The notes beneath the pieces were generated by a model. It searched no databases. It had not been told where the DNA came from and saw nothing but the letters and a program-made list of their open reading frames with translations. From MAG-120531 sp963934855 (GTDB lineage Bacteria > Bacteroidota > Bacteroidia > Flavobacteriales > Flavobacteriaceae): DNA of 64,000 nt. The stretch is taken from NCBI GenBank assembly GCA_963934855.1, contig CAWWAC010000007.1:10925-74924 (forward strand), given 5' to 3'. Below are positions 25,969 to 35,293 of this stretch, one piece after another. The position numbers were made by a program, and so were the translations under genes. How positions within the stretch are numbered: the first letter of the stretch is position 1; each line of letters begins with the position of its first letter.

Positions 25969-27342
25969 ATGCGAAAAATCTTACTTATTGGTTCTGGAAA
26001 ATCTACAGCTTACCTCATAGACTATCTCTTAGAGCACGCAGAGAATGAGCATTTATATGTTCACATAGTAGACCGTGACACTAGCCACATCAATAAAATC
26101 ATTAAAGAGCATAAAAATGCAGAGGTATCTGAACAAGATATCATGCATGAGCCTACCAGAAAAGCACTTATTTCCAAATCTGATTTGGTCATCTCTATGT
26201 TGCCAGCTCATATGCATATCACCATAGCCCAAGACTGTTTATTGCTAGAAAAGAATTTAGTAACGGCTTCTTATGTAAGTCCGGAAATTAAAGCATTAGA
26301 CGCCCAAGTAAAAGCAAAAGGTCTCATTTTTCTAAATGAAATGGGCGTAGACCCCGGCATAGACCATATGAGTGCCATGGCATTTATTGAAGAAATTAAA
26401 GCAAAAGGTGGAAAAATGAGGCTATTTGAATCCTTTACTGGCGGTTTAGTAGCGCCAAGGGAAAAAGCCAATCTTTGGGATTATAAATTTACATGGAACC
26501 CTAGAAATGTAGTCATTGCTGGCCAAGGAGGTGCTGCAAAATTCATTCAAGAAGGGACTTATAAATACATTCCATATCACAAGCTTTTTAGACGTACGGA
26601 ATTTATTGAGATAGCAGGCTACGGTAAATTTGAAGCCTATGCGAATAGAGACTCCCTAAAATACAGAGATGCCTATGGACTTCAAGACACCCTTACTCTC
26701 TATAGAGGAACCATGAGGAGGGTAGGCTTTTCTAAGGCATGGAATATATTTGTCCAATTAGGTCTTACAGATGACAGTTACCACATTGAAGACAGTGAGC
26801 ACATGAGCTATAGAGACTTTATAAACCTTTTTCTTCCCTACTCTCCCACAGATAGTGTAGAATTAAAAGTAAGGCACTATTTAAAAATAGATCAGGATGA
26901 CATTATGTGGGACAAACTGCAAGAATTGCACCTCTTTAGTCCCAAACATCTATTAAAAAAGAAGAGAGGCACGCCTGCAGAATTGCTACAAGAAATACTA
27001 GAAAACAGCTGGAGCCTAGCCGAAGAAGAAAAAGATATGGTAGTGATGTACCATAAATTTGGCTACGAAATAGCTGGCGAAATGAAACAGACAGACGCAC
27101 ATATGGTAGTATTAGGTGCTTCACAAAGCCATACAGCTATGGCTAAGACCGTAGGGCTTCCCTTAGCCATAAGCAGTCTGTTAATCCTAAATAAAAAAAT
27201 CACTGGCCCAGGGGTTAGAATTCCTTTAGAAAAAGAAATATACCAACCGGTATTAAAAATGCTGGCTAAAGAAAATGTTATTTTCCATTCATTTGAGGTG
27301 CCTTATTTAGGGTACGCGAAAGAATATGTAGCAAGCTCATAA
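25969..27342 (+). CDS. Saccharopine dehydrogenase/reductase family protein
   Basis: 457 residues, close to yeast Lys9-type saccharopine reductases. The N-terminal Rossmann motif is GSGKSTAYLIDYL at 7-19, with the NEMGVDPGIDHM and FTGGLVAPREKANLWDYKFTWNPRN motifs of the family. The enzyme would interconvert saccharopine and aminoadipate semialdehyde plus glutamate in lysine metabolism. A saccharopine role in lysine breakdown is more likely than synthesis in a bacterium; related carboxynorspermidine-type enzymes remain possible. An Lrp/AsnC regulator gene follows 56 bases downstream. Confidence 0.8.
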   Translation: MRKILLIGSGKSTAYLIDYLLEHAENEHLYVHIVDRDTSHINKIIKEHKNAEVSEQDIMHEPTRKALISKSDLVISMLPAHMHITIAQDCLLLEKNLVTASYVSPEIKALDAQVKAKGLIFLNEMGVDPGIDHMSAMAFIEEIKAKGGKMRLFESFTGGLVAPREKANLWDYKFTWNPRNVVIAGQGGAAKFIQEGTYKYIPYHKLFRRTEFIEIAGYGKFEAYANRDSLKYRDAYGLQDTLTLYRGTMRRVGFSKAWNIFVQLGLTDDSYHIEDSEHMSYRDFINLFLPYSPTDSVELKVRHYLKIDQDDIMWDKLQELHLFSPKHLLKKKRGTPAELLQEILENSWSLAEEEKDMVVMYHKFGYEIAGEMKQTDAHMVVLGASQSHTAMAKTVGLPLAISSLLILNKKITGPGVRIPLEKEIYQPVLKMLAKENVIFHSFEVPYLGYAKEYVASS

Positions 27343-27398
27343 AAGATAATACTGTATATAAGAAACATTTTTGGTATTTTTACTTTTAAATTGTAAGT

Positions 27399-27869
27399 AT
27401 GAATAGCCAAAATGGCTCTATAAAAATAGATGGAATAGATAAGGAAATTTTAAGATTCCTTATGGCCGATGCAAAAAAGCCCATTCTTGAAATTGCAAGA
27501 AGCATTGGTATTTCCGGCGCAGCCATTCACCAAAGACTCAGAAAACTAGAAGCCTCAGGAGTGATTATAGGTTCTAAGTTTATAGTAAATGCCAAGGCGT
27601 TAGACTACAACACCATGGCGTATATTGGAATCTATTTAGACAAAGCAATGAGTAATCCTTCGGCTGTGAGCGCTCTTAAAAAAATTCCAGAGGTGCTAGA
27701 GTGCCATTATACAACCGGAAACTGGTCCATCTTAATTAAGGTGCTCTGTAAAGACAACGAACACCTTATGCGTTTGCTAAACAAAGAAATACAACAAATA
27801 AAAGGAGTGTCAAGAACAGAAACTTTTATTTCTCTGGACCAGCAAATTGACCGCCAAATAGGTATTTAA
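27399..27869 (+). CDS. Lrp/AsnC-family transcriptional regulator
   Basis: 156 residues: N-terminal helix-turn-helix (ILEIARSIGISGAAIHQRLRKLEASGVI, about 27-55) and C-terminal RAM/AsnC ligand-binding domain (about 70-150, with HYTTGNWSILIKV). These proteins form octameric rings that sense amino acids. Placement behind the saccharopine-reductase-like gene suggests control of lysine or related amino-acid metabolism. The end overlaps the convergent zinc peptidase gene by 4 bases. Codon 22-27 region contains one copy of the GGCCGATGC repeat. Confidence 0.88.
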   Translation: MNSQNGSIKIDGIDKEILRFLMADAKKPILEIARSIGISGAAIHQRLRKLEASGVIIGSKFIVNAKALDYNTMAYIGIYLDKAMSNPSAVSALKKIPEVLECHYTTGNWSILIKVLCKDNEHLMRLLNKEIQQIKGVSRTETFISLDQQIDRQIGI

Positions 27870-28555
27870 TCTCTACTGCCAAAATAGCGCATAACAAAAT
27901 AAGCCAAGGTAGCTAGTGCGCCAATAGCCGCAACCACGTAGGTTCTGGCTGCCCATTTTAATGCATCTTCTGCTCCTTCATATTCTTCTTGGCCCACTAT
28001 GTTTTTTCGCTTTAACCAAGCCAAAGCCCTGTGGCTAGCGTCGTATTCTACCGGAAGAGTAATAAAGGTAAAAGCAGTAACAATGCTGTATAAAACAATA
28101 CCCGCTAATAACAATCCACTGCCTAAGGCAGTGGTAGCAGAAAGCAGCAAGCCCCCCATAATAACCCATTGAGATAAATTAGAGGCTACTTGAACCGCAG
28201 GCACCATCTGGGAGCGCATTTGTAACCAAGGGTAGGCAACAGCGTGTTGTACTGCATGTCCACACTCATGAGCAGCCACAGCAGCAGCGGCGGCATTGCG
28301 CTGTGAATATACAGATTCACTTAGATTTATCGTTTTAGTTAAAGGATTGTAATGGTCTGTTAATTGCCCAGGGGTTGAAAGCACTTGAACATCACTAATG
28401 CCATGGTCTTCTAACATTCTTTGAGCTATCTCAGCACCACTCATGCCGTTTTTAAGGGTAAGCTTGGAATAGGTGGCAAATTTACTTTTAAGCTTGCGGC
28501 TCACCGCCATGCTAGCTAATGCAATAAGTCCTACAATCACATAATATAACATCAT
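27866..28555 (-). CDS. Zinc metallopeptidase, membrane-bound (YugP type)
   Basis: 229 residues: an N-terminal membrane helix, the zinc-binding HECGH motif in AAHECGHAVQHA, and further membrane helices at about 130-165 and 205-220. It matches the neutral zinc metallopeptidase (YugP) family of membrane proteins. Substrate unknown. The sequence SGAEIAQRMLEDHGI and NLSESVYSQRNAAAAAVAAHE are family-typical. Downstream of the SemiSWEET and leuS genes on the same strand, 37 bases behind the SemiSWEET stop. Confidence 0.82.
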   Translation of the reverse strand: MMLYYVIVGLIALASMAVSRKLKSKFATYSKLTLKNGMSGAEIAQRMLEDHGISDVQVLSTPGQLTDHYNPLTKTINLSESVYSQRNAAAAAVAAHECGHAVQHAVAYPWLQMRSQMVPAVQVASNLSQWVIMGGLLLSATTALGSGLLLAGIVLYSIVTAFTFITLPVEYDASHRALAWLKRKNIVGQEEYEGAEDALKWAARTYVVAAIGALATLAYFVMRYFGSRD

Positions 28556-28592
28556 AATAGTCTAGTTTTAATTGATCTTCAAAAAATTAATA

Positions 28593-28847
28593 CTACTTAT
28601 ATTTAATCTTTAATAAAATTAATGCAAAGGTAAGCACTGCGGTAATAATATTTGCAAAAATAATTGGGATAGAATTGTGGTGTAGACCATAAATAAGCCA
28701 CAAGACCACTCCGGTAAACATAACCAGATACATGGCCAGTGAAATGTCTTTTGTAGACTTTAATTTTATTACTTTTATTAACTGAGGTATAAAGGCTGAA
28801 GTGGTCATAGTAGCTGCAATTAAGCCTATAATTTCAATAGTTTCCAT
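28593..28847 (-). CDS. SemiSWEET sugar transporter (PQ-loop)
   Basis: 84 residues with three membrane helices (about 5-25, 38-58, 60-80) and a PQ in TTSAFIPQLIKV, the hallmark of bacterial SemiSWEETs, which dimerise to pass mono- or disaccharides. The KSTKDISLAMYLV motif after helix 1 is typical. It starts 2 bases after the leuS stop, so it is translated from the leuS transcript. Confidence 0.88.
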   Translation of the reverse strand: METIEIIGLIAATMTTSAFIPQLIKVIKLKSTKDISLAMYLVMFTGVVLWLIYGLHHNSIPIIFANIITAVLTFALILLKIKYK

Positions 28848-28849
28848 CC

Positions 28850-31681
28850 TTATTCTACAATATTAATAATCTTACCAGGAACTACAATAACCTTCTTAGG
28901 AATCCTGCCTTCTAAATGCTGCTGAGTTTTTTCATGCGCCATAACTGCTGCTTCTATAGCGTCTTTAGAAAAATCCATAGGCAGGGTTATTTTAAAGCGC
29001 ATTTTCCCATTAAAGGAAACCGGATATTCTTTTTCAGACTCTAATAGATAAACAGAATTAAAAATAGGAAATGAGGCTAGAGATATAGAACTTTTGTGGC
29101 CCAGTCCCGCCCACAATTCCTCTGCTACATGCGGGGCATAAGGAGACACTAAAATAGCCAAAGGCTCTAAAATATCTTTGCTCTTACATCCTTGGGAGGT
29201 CAATTCGTTTACACAAATCATAAAAGTAGACACGGCGGTATTAAAAGAAAAACTCTCAATATCCTCAGTGACTTTCTTAATGGTTTTATGCAGCGTTTTT
29301 AATTGGTCTGCAGTAGGTTCCTCCGTATTAAAAATAGTGCCAGAAGGGTTAAAATAGAGCTTCCAGAGCTTTTTAATAAATCCGTATGTCCCTGTAATAC
29401 CTGCAGTATTCCATGGTTTAGACTGCTCTAAAGGACCCAGAAACATCTCGTAAAGACGCAGAGAGTCTGCTCCATATTCGTCGCAGATAGCGTCAGGGCT
29501 CACAACATTGTACTTAGATTTAGACATTTTCTCTACCTCTCTCCCCACGGTATAAACACCCTTGTCTTCTAACTCAAATTGAGCATTGGCATACTCCACT
29601 CGCCAAGCTTTAAAAGCAATTATATCTAATTCATCTGCAGCATTTACCATAGAAACATCTGCATGTAAAGCCTGCACTTTTCTTCCGTTTATAAGTCCTT
29701 TAGAAACAAAGGTGTTCGTGCCTTCTAGTCTGTAAACAAAAGCCGATGTTCCGGTGATCATGCCCTGATTAATCAGTTTTTTTGCAAATTCACCTTTTGG
29801 CACAAAACCAAGATCATATAAAAATTTTTGCCAAAAACGAGCGTATAACAAATGTCCAGTAGCGTGCTCACTCCCACCAATATAAAGGTCTACTTCTTGC
29901 CAATAATCCACAGCAGCCTCAGATACCATAGCTTTAGTATTACTAGAATCCATGTATCTATTAAAATAAAAAGAGCTTCCCGCCCAACCAGGCATGGTAT
30001 TTAACTCTAAAGGGAAAACAGTTTTTTCATCAATAAGATCATTAGAGACTACTTGGTTAGTCTGGCAACACCAAGCCCAATGGGTAGCATTCCCTAAAGG
30101 AGGTGCCCCGGTCTCTGTAGGCATGTATTTGGCTACCTCAGGAAGTGCTACAGGTAAATATGCCAAATCTATAAGGGTAGGAACCCCCTGCTTATAGTAT
30201 ATAGGAAAAGGCTCCCCCCAATAGCGCTGCCTGCTAAATACGGCATCTCTTATTCTGTAATTTACTTTACCAAATCCAGCCCCTTTTACTTCTAATTCTT
30301 TTATAGCTTTAGTGAGCGCTTCTTTATAAGGCAATCCAGTTAAAAAACCTGAATGATCTATCACCACACCATCTTTCTGCGCATAGGCCTCCTGTGTAAT
30401 GTCTATGCCTTTAAAAATATTGGGAATAGGCAAGTTAAAATGCTTTGCAAAATCGTAATCTCTTTGATCGCCACACGGAACAGCCATAACCGCACCAGTA
30501 CCATAGCCAGCCAATACATAGTCTCCAATCCAAATAGGAACAGGGGCTCCAGTAAAAGGGTGCAGTGCATAGGCCCCAGAGAAGACCCCAGAAATAGTTT
30601 TCACATCTGCCATTCTGTCTCTTTCAGAGCGCAGTGATGTAGCTGTTACATATGCAGCTACTGCTTTTTTTTGTCCTGGACTTGTAATTCTTGACACGTA
30701 CTCATGTTCTGGAGCTAAAGTCATAAAACTCACTCCAAAAATAGTGTCTGGCCGCGTAGTAAACACAGCAATATCTAAGATTTCTAAACACCAGTCCGAT
30801 GCCTGTGTTTTAAAGGTTACCATAGCTCCCTTAGACTTTCCAATCCAATTAGTTTGGCTGTCTTTCAAAGGTTGAGGCCAATCTAAAAGATCTAAATCTT
30901 TAAGTAAGCGCTCTGCAAAAGCAGAAATTCTCATGCTCCACTGCAGCATTTTTTTTCGCACCACCAGGTGGCCTCCTCGTTCAGAAACACCGTTTATAAT
31001 CTCATCATTTGCCAATACCGTCCCTAATGCAGGGCACCAATTTACCTGAGTTTCTGCCAAATAAGTAAGCCTGTATTGTTGTAATATATCTTCTTGGCCT
31101 TTGGCCGATGCAGCTTTCCAATCTGAAGCAGAAAACAAAGCCACCTCTGTGTCTGTAACTGCCTCTAACGAATGGTTTCCATGAGTTTCAAAATAAGAAA
31201 TAAGGGACGCTAATGGCATGGACTTATCTTGCTTTTTGTCATACCAAGCGTTAAAAAGTAACCCAAATATCCACTGAGTCCATTTGTAATAGTCTGCAGA
31301 AGAGGTACGCACCTCTCTATCCCAATCAAATGAAAACCCTATTTTGTCTAATTGCTCTCTGTATTTATTAATATTAGTATTAGTAGTGAGTGCTGGGTGC
31401 TGGCCAGTTTGAATGGCGTATTGCTCTGCAGGCAAACCAAAAGAGTCATAGCCCATTGGGTGCAATACATTAAAACCTTTATGCCTTTTGTACCTAGCAT
31501 AGATATCAGAAGCTATATACCCCAGTGGATGACCCACATGCAAACCAGCACCAGAAGGGTAAGGAAACATATCTAATACATAGTATTTAGGCTTAAGACT
31601 GTTGTTTTCTGCTTTAAATGTTTTATTATCTGCCCAATACCTTTGCCACTTAGACTCAATCTCTCTAAAATTATACTCCAT
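28850..31681 (-). CDS. leuS: Leucyl-tRNA synthetase
   Basis: 943 residues. Class I signatures HVGH (48-51) and KMSKS (718-722). The CP1 editing domain lies at about 230-430 (TTRPDTIFG and the GTGAVMAVPCGDQRD motif). There is an insertion before KMSKS (about 630-710, GTSAFVYRLEGTNTF onwards), as in Bacteroidota LeuRS. It charges tRNA-Leu and edits mischarged products. Its promoter is at 31753-31760 and leaves a 70-base leader with a small inverted repeat. SemiSWEET follows two bases downstream. Confidence 0.96.
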   Translation of the reverse strand: MEYNFREIESKWQRYWADNKTFKAENNSLKPKYYVLDMFPYPSGAGLHVGHPLGYIASDIYARYKRHKGFNVLHPMGYDSFGLPAEQYAIQTGQHPALTTNTNINKYREQLDKIGFSFDWDREVRTSSADYYKWTQWIFGLLFNAWYDKKQDKSMPLASLISYFETHGNHSLEAVTDTEVALFSASDWKAASAKGQEDILQQYRLTYLAETQVNWCPALGTVLANDEIINGVSERGGHLVVRKKMLQWSMRISAFAERLLKDLDLLDWPQPLKDSQTNWIGKSKGAMVTFKTQASDWCLEILDIAVFTTRPDTIFGVSFMTLAPEHEYVSRITSPGQKKAVAAYVTATSLRSERDRMADVKTISGVFSGAYALHPFTGAPVPIWIGDYVLAGYGTGAVMAVPCGDQRDYDFAKHFNLPIPNIFKGIDITQEAYAQKDGVVIDHSGFLTGLPYKEALTKAIKELEVKGAGFGKVNYRIRDAVFSRQRYWGEPFPIYYKQGVPTLIDLAYLPVALPEVAKYMPTETGAPPLGNATHWAWCCQTNQVVSNDLIDEKTVFPLELNTMPGWAGSSFYFNRYMDSSNTKAMVSEAAVDYWQEVDLYIGGSEHATGHLLYARFWQKFLYDLGFVPKGEFAKKLINQGMITGTSAFVYRLEGTNTFVSKGLINGRKVQALHADVSMVNAADELDIIAFKAWRVEYANAQFELEDKGVYTVGREVEKMSKSKYNVVSPDAICDEYGADSLRLYEMFLGPLEQSKPWNTAGITGTYGFIKKLWKLYFNPSGTIFNTEEPTADQLKTLHKTIKKVTEDIESFSFNTAVSTFMICVNELTSQGCKSKDILEPLAILVSPYAPHVAEELWAGLGHKSSISLASFPIFNSVYLLESEKEYPVSFNGKMRFKITLPMDFSKDAIEAAVMAHEKTQQHLEGRIPKKVIVVPGKIINIVE

Positions 31682-31752
31682 AAATTACGTCTTTAAACCA
31701 TGTATCGGGTAGTGAGCTTCACTTTAAAAGACCCAGGTTTTTCATTGCAATG

Positions 31753-31760
31753 CAAAAATA
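31753..31760 (-). promoter_or_regulatory. -7 promoter element of leuS
   Basis: TATTTTTG on the minus strand, an exact TAnnTTTG match about 71 bases before the leuS start. The leader holds AGTGA/TCACT, a short hairpin. Confidence 0.55.
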
Positions 31761-31826
31761 AGTTTAATTGCTCAAAGCAAAAAGAAATTAAGTGTTTACA
31801 CGCTTACAATTCGTCATAACAAACCC

Positions 31827-31834
31827 TAGATTTG
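31827..31834 (+). promoter_or_regulatory. Likely -7 promoter element of the ftsX operon
   Basis: TAGATTTG, an exact TAnnTTTG match 40 bases before ftsX. A second near match, TATTTTTA, lies at 31847. Confidence 0.45.
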
Positions 31835-31874
31835 CTTTAAGTTTGTTATTTTTACCTCAGCATTATCTTTATCT

Positions 31875-32753
31875 ATGAGTCAATCATTTGAACGTTATCA
31901 AAATAGAAGATTAATTTCTTCATATTTCTCTGTTGTCCTGAGCATTAGTTTGGTCTTATTTTTATTGGGTATTTTAGGCATTTTAGTTCTAAATACAAAA
32001 AAATTAGGAGACCATTTTAAAGAGCAAATTAAGGTAACTATCTTTTTAAAAGACAGCGCCAAAAATGTAGAAATTGACCAACTACAGCAATCACTTGCCC
32101 TATCAGATTACACCAAAGAAGTGCTATTTGTTTCAAAAGAAGATGCTGCAGAACAGCTAAAAGAAGAAATAGAAGAAGATTTTTTAGGCTTTCTAGGCTA
32201 CAACCCTTTAAAAAATGCCATAGATTTAAGCCTCTTAGCCCAATTTGTCACGCAAGATCAAATTGAAGAAATTGTAGCTCAGATTAATTCAAAATCATTT
32301 GTTTCAGAAGTTATATATGACCAACCTCTAGTTGACTTACTTAACAACAACATCAAAAAAATATCTTTTTGGATTTTATTGATTTCAGGAATCATGACCC
32401 TTATTGCCGTGCTACTTATTAATTCTTCCATTAGACTAGCCCTTTACTCAAAGAGGTTTATTATAAAAACTATGCAAATGGTAGGAGCTACAAAAGGCTT
32501 TATAAGAAAACCCTTTATGATCACCAATATAAAACTGGGAATTATTGGGGCTTTTACCGCCCAGCTAAGCCTAGGTATTTTATTAGGATATTTAGATTAT
32601 TTATTTCCCAGCCTTGGACTGATAAATGACTTACCTCTATTAGGAACACTCTCTATAGCTATATTTACAATTGGAATTGTGATTGCTGCCAGCAGTACTT
32701 TTTTTGCAGCACAAAGATTTTTAAACTTAAGAACCTCAGAGTTATATTACTAA
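31875..32753 (+). CDS. ftsX: Cell division protein FtsX
   Basis: 292 residues with the FtsX layout: a membrane helix at about 20-42, a periplasmic domain to about 160, then three more helices (170-190, 220-245, 260-280). FtsX with FtsE controls peptidoglycan hydrolases at the septum. The KTMQMVGATKGFIRKPFM cytoplasmic loop is the typical FtsE contact. ftsE is not in the window. It leads a tight operon with DUF3098, uppP, truB and a TonB-like gene, which ties division to cell-wall lipid recycling. Confidence 0.88.
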   Translation: MSQSFERYQNRRLISSYFSVVLSISLVLFLLGILGILVLNTKKLGDHFKEQIKVTIFLKDSAKNVEIDQLQQSLALSDYTKEVLFVSKEDAAEQLKEEIEEDFLGFLGYNPLKNAIDLSLLAQFVTQDQIEEIVAQINSKSFVSEVIYDQPLVDLLNNNIKKISFWILLISGIMTLIAVLLINSSIRLALYSKRFIIKTMQMVGATKGFIRKPFMITNIKLGIIGAFTAQLSLGILLGYLDYLFPSLGLINDLPLLGTLSIAIFTIGIVIAASSTFFAAQRFLNLRTSELYY

Positions 32754-32774
32754 CACAGTTTGAAAGATACATTG

Positions 32775-33023
32775 ATGAAACAAAATAAAACAACACAAAA
32801 AAGCTTTGTCTTTGGGAAAAGAAATTATCAATTTTTATTTATAGGACTAGGTTTTATGGTCTTGGGCTTTATACTTATGGCCGGCGGAAAGAGCAATGAC
32901 CCCAACATATTTAATCCGGAAATCTATAGTTTTAGAAGAATCAGACTAGCCCCAACACTTGTTCTCATTGGCTTGGGTATTCAGGTATACGCCATTCTAC
33001 TAAATCCTATTAAAAAGAAATAA
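32775..33023 (+). CDS. DUF3098 membrane protein
   Basis: 82 residues from ATG 32775 (MKQNKTTQKSFVFGKRNYQF). Two membrane helices (about 21-41 and 57-76) around a short loop with SNDPNIFNPEIYSFRRI. This is the DUF3098 family of Bacteroidota, function unknown, regularly located between ftsX and uppP as here. The next gene begins directly after its stop codon. Confidence 0.8.
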   Translation: MKQNKTTQKSFVFGKRNYQFLFIGLGFMVLGFILMAGGKSNDPNIFNPEIYSFRRIRLAPTLVLIGLGIQVYAILLNPIKKK

Positions 33024-33815
33024 TTGGAAGTATTAGATGCTTTAATATTAGGGATTATACAAGGAATTACAGAGTTTTTGCCAGTTTCTTCTAGCGGTCA
33101 TTTAGAACTAGCTAAAGCTGTGCTAGGATCTGATGGGCTTCCAAAAGAACAGCTTACCTTTACCGTCATACTTCACTTTGCCACCGCACTGAGTACCATG
33201 GTGGTTTTTAGAAAAGATATTTTTGACATTTTAAAAGGTCTTGGAAATAAAACTGATGCCACTGCCAGACATTTTTCCGCTAAGATTATTTTGTCTATGG
33301 TTCCAGCTGCTGTAATAGGACTTAATTTTGAAGATCTTTTAGAAAGTTTGTTTTCTGGTCAAATCGTTTTAGTGGGAAGCATGCTTCTTCTCACCGCCCT
33401 CTTGTTATTTGGAGCAGATAGGGCCAAAAATACTACCCAAAATATAGGTTATAGCCAATCTATTATTATTGGTGTCGCACAAGGAATTGCTATGATCCCA
33501 GGAATTTCTAGATCTGGCGCTACCATTGCCACTGCAGTCTTGTTAAAAGTAGATAAATCCAAAGCTGCTAGGTTTTCTTTTCTAATGGTCATTCCGCTTA
33601 TTTTAGGTAAAGTGACTAAGGACTTTCTTAGCGGAGATATGATTATGGAGAGCCAAGACGCAATCCCTTTAGCGGTGGGTTTCTTGGCTGCTTTTGTTTC
33701 TGGTCTATTGGCTTGTACATGGATGTTGGCTTTGGTCAAAAACAGCAAACTGTATTATTTTGCTGCTTACTGTGCGCTTGTAGGAATGATTGCTATTGCC
33801 ATTACGCTTATATAA
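33024..33815 (+). CDS. uppP: Undecaprenyl-diphosphatase (BacA/UppP)
   Basis: 263 residues. The start is TTG 33024, directly after the DUF3098 stop; a later start would remove the first conserved helix that leads into the catalytic EFLPVSSSGH (17-26). The second motif, PGISRSGATI, is intact. The enzyme dephosphorylates undecaprenyl diphosphate to recycle the lipid carrier for peptidoglycan and glycans. About eight membrane segments. The TTG start and zero spacing suggest translational coupling. Confidence 0.93.
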   Translation: MEVLDALILGIIQGITEFLPVSSSGHLELAKAVLGSDGLPKEQLTFTVILHFATALSTMVVFRKDIFDILKGLGNKTDATARHFSAKIILSMVPAAVIGLNFEDLLESLFSGQIVLVGSMLLLTALLLFGADRAKNTTQNIGYSQSIIIGVAQGIAMIPGISRSGATIATAVLLKVDKSKAARFSFLMVIPLILGKVTKDFLSGDMIMESQDAIPLAVGFLAAFVSGLLACTWMLALVKNSKLYYFAAYCALVGMIAIAITLI

Positions 33816-33823
33816 AAATACCT

Positions 33824-34537
33824 ATGTTATTAGACCAATTAAGTTTAGAAGATTTTATGGAAGGCCAAGTCTTACTTATAGACAAACCCTTAAAATGGAG
33901 CTCCTACCAGGCGGTAAATAGTGTAAAATGGGCTATTAAAAAGAAATTCAATATTAAAAAAATAAAAGTAGGGCATGCAGGCACCTTAGACCCTTTAGCT
34001 TCCGGCCTACTCATTATCTGTACTGGAAAGTTTACCAAAAAAATTACGCAGTTCCAAGGCCAGCAAAAAACCTATACAGGAACTATTAGGTTGGGGCACA
34101 CCACCCCTTCCTATGATCTAGAAACTGACTTTGACGGTGATTTTAAATTAGATCATATAACTACAGAAATAATTCAAAAAAATATTTTGCAATTCATTGG
34201 TGATATTCAGCAGCAGCCTCCTATCTTTTCTGCTCTAAAAAAGGAAGGGAAAAGACTTTATGAATACGCCAGAGCGGGAGAAACCGTAGAAATTCCAAAA
34301 AGAAAAGTACACATTCATCATTTTCACATAGACCCCTCTAATTTTCCTGACTTACATTTTAATATTGGTTGCAGCAAAGGCACCTATATTAGGTCACTAG
34401 CCCATGATTTTGGTATAGCCCTAAAAAGTGGCGCTCATTTATCTGCCCTAAGAAGAACCAATATTGGAGATTTTGACGTAAGTAATGCACTTGAGGCTTC
34501 TACTTTTAAGGACTTGCTTGGAGTATCAGATGACTAA
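33824..34537 (+). CDS. truB: tRNA pseudouridine-55 synthase
   Basis: 237 residues from ATG 33824 (MLLDQLSLEDFMEGQ), 8 bases after uppP. Catalytic Asp56 in GHAGTLDPLASGLL converts U55 in the T-loop of tRNAs to pseudouridine; KPLKWSSYQAVN, the LGHTTPSYDLETD segment and SKGTYIRSLAHDFG are further TruB motifs. It is on the short side for the family, with no C-terminal PUA domain. The stop overlaps the start of the next gene. Confidence 0.93.
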   Translation: MLLDQLSLEDFMEGQVLLIDKPLKWSSYQAVNSVKWAIKKKFNIKKIKVGHAGTLDPLASGLLIICTGKFTKKITQFQGQQKTYTGTIRLGHTTPSYDLETDFDGDFKLDHITTEIIQKNILQFIGDIQQQPPIFSALKKEGKRLYEYARAGETVEIPKRKVHIHHFHIDPSNFPDLHFNIGCSKGTYIRSLAHDFGIALKSGAHLSALRRTNIGDFDVSNALEASTFKDLLGVSDD

Positions 34538-35276
34538 ATGGAAATTATTTAATACCCATAATACACTCAGGTTTATAGATTTTATAAACCGTCTGAGCAT
34601 GAGACAATTGGCCTTTTTGAGCACTTTTTTCTCCTTGGGCTTTCTTGTTTTACTCTTGTTGAATTTTCATTTATACCCCCACATCAATAGGGCAGATAAA
34701 GGAGTAGAAATTCTTATTGAGATGGAACTAGAAAAAAAATTGATAGAAAAAAAAGAAATCCTAGCTGCCATTTCAAAGGGAGAATCATTTGAAACCAACA
34801 CTTCCTTTAACAAAGAAATGAAAGCCACCTACATCCCTAATGAGCAAAGTCCAGCTCCTTCAAGCCTAGTTGAAAGCACTCAAAATGGAGATGGAAATTC
34901 TTCCTTTGAAGAGAAACTAAACAAACTGGCAAAAGAAAAAAAAGAAGCCATAGATAGCTTAAACGCCACTAAGAGTAAAATAAATAACATCCCCTCTAAA
35001 ACAAGGGTTTATTACAGTCTATTTGAGAGAGATCAGGTCCAATTACCTATCCCAGTCTACACCTGTAAAGAAGGTGGAAAAGTAGTGATTAATATTAAAG
35101 TAGACCCAGAAGGACGGGTATTAGACACCCAAGTAAATACCGTACAAAGCACCACTTCTAACGGGTGTCTTTTAGAAAACGCACTCAACTATGCAGCAAA
35201 ATCTTCCTTTAGTATCAGTTCTGGAAAAATGCAATGGGGCACTATCACTTATTACTTTCAAGCAAAAGTTTATTAG
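34530..35276 (+). CDS. Membrane-anchored TonB-C-terminal-like protein
   Basis: 248 residues from ATG 34530, which overlaps the truB stop in ATGACTAA. One membrane helix at about 26-49 with a cytoplasmic N-terminus, a charged, probably coiled-coil periplasmic stretch (VEILIEMELEKKLIEKKE and later KLNKLAKEKKEAIDSLN), and a C-terminal domain of about 90 residues (VVINIKVDPEGRVLDTQVN, SSFSISSGKMQWGTITYYF) that resembles the TonB/TolA C-terminal fold. No Pro-rich spacer, so it may be an envelope-spanning structural protein rather than a true TonB. Last gene of the ftsX operon. Confidence 0.65.
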   Translation: MTKWKLFNTHNTLRFIDFINRLSMRQLAFLSTFFSLGFLVLLLLNFHLYPHINRADKGVEILIEMELEKKLIEKKEILAAISKGESFETNTSFNKEMKATYIPNEQSPAPSSLVESTQNGDGNSSFEEKLNKLAKEKKEAIDSLNATKSKINNIPSKTRVYYSLFERDQVQLPIPVYTCKEGGKVVINIKVDPEGRVLDTQVNTVQSTTSNGCLLENALNYAAKSSFSISSGKMQWGTITYYFQAKVY

Positions 35277-35293
35277 TTTTAATAACACCCTGT

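Noticed and set aside
30353..30637. 94-codon plus-strand frame within leuS
   Set aside because: Antisense shadow of the LeuRS editing domain; composition is unlike real proteins here.
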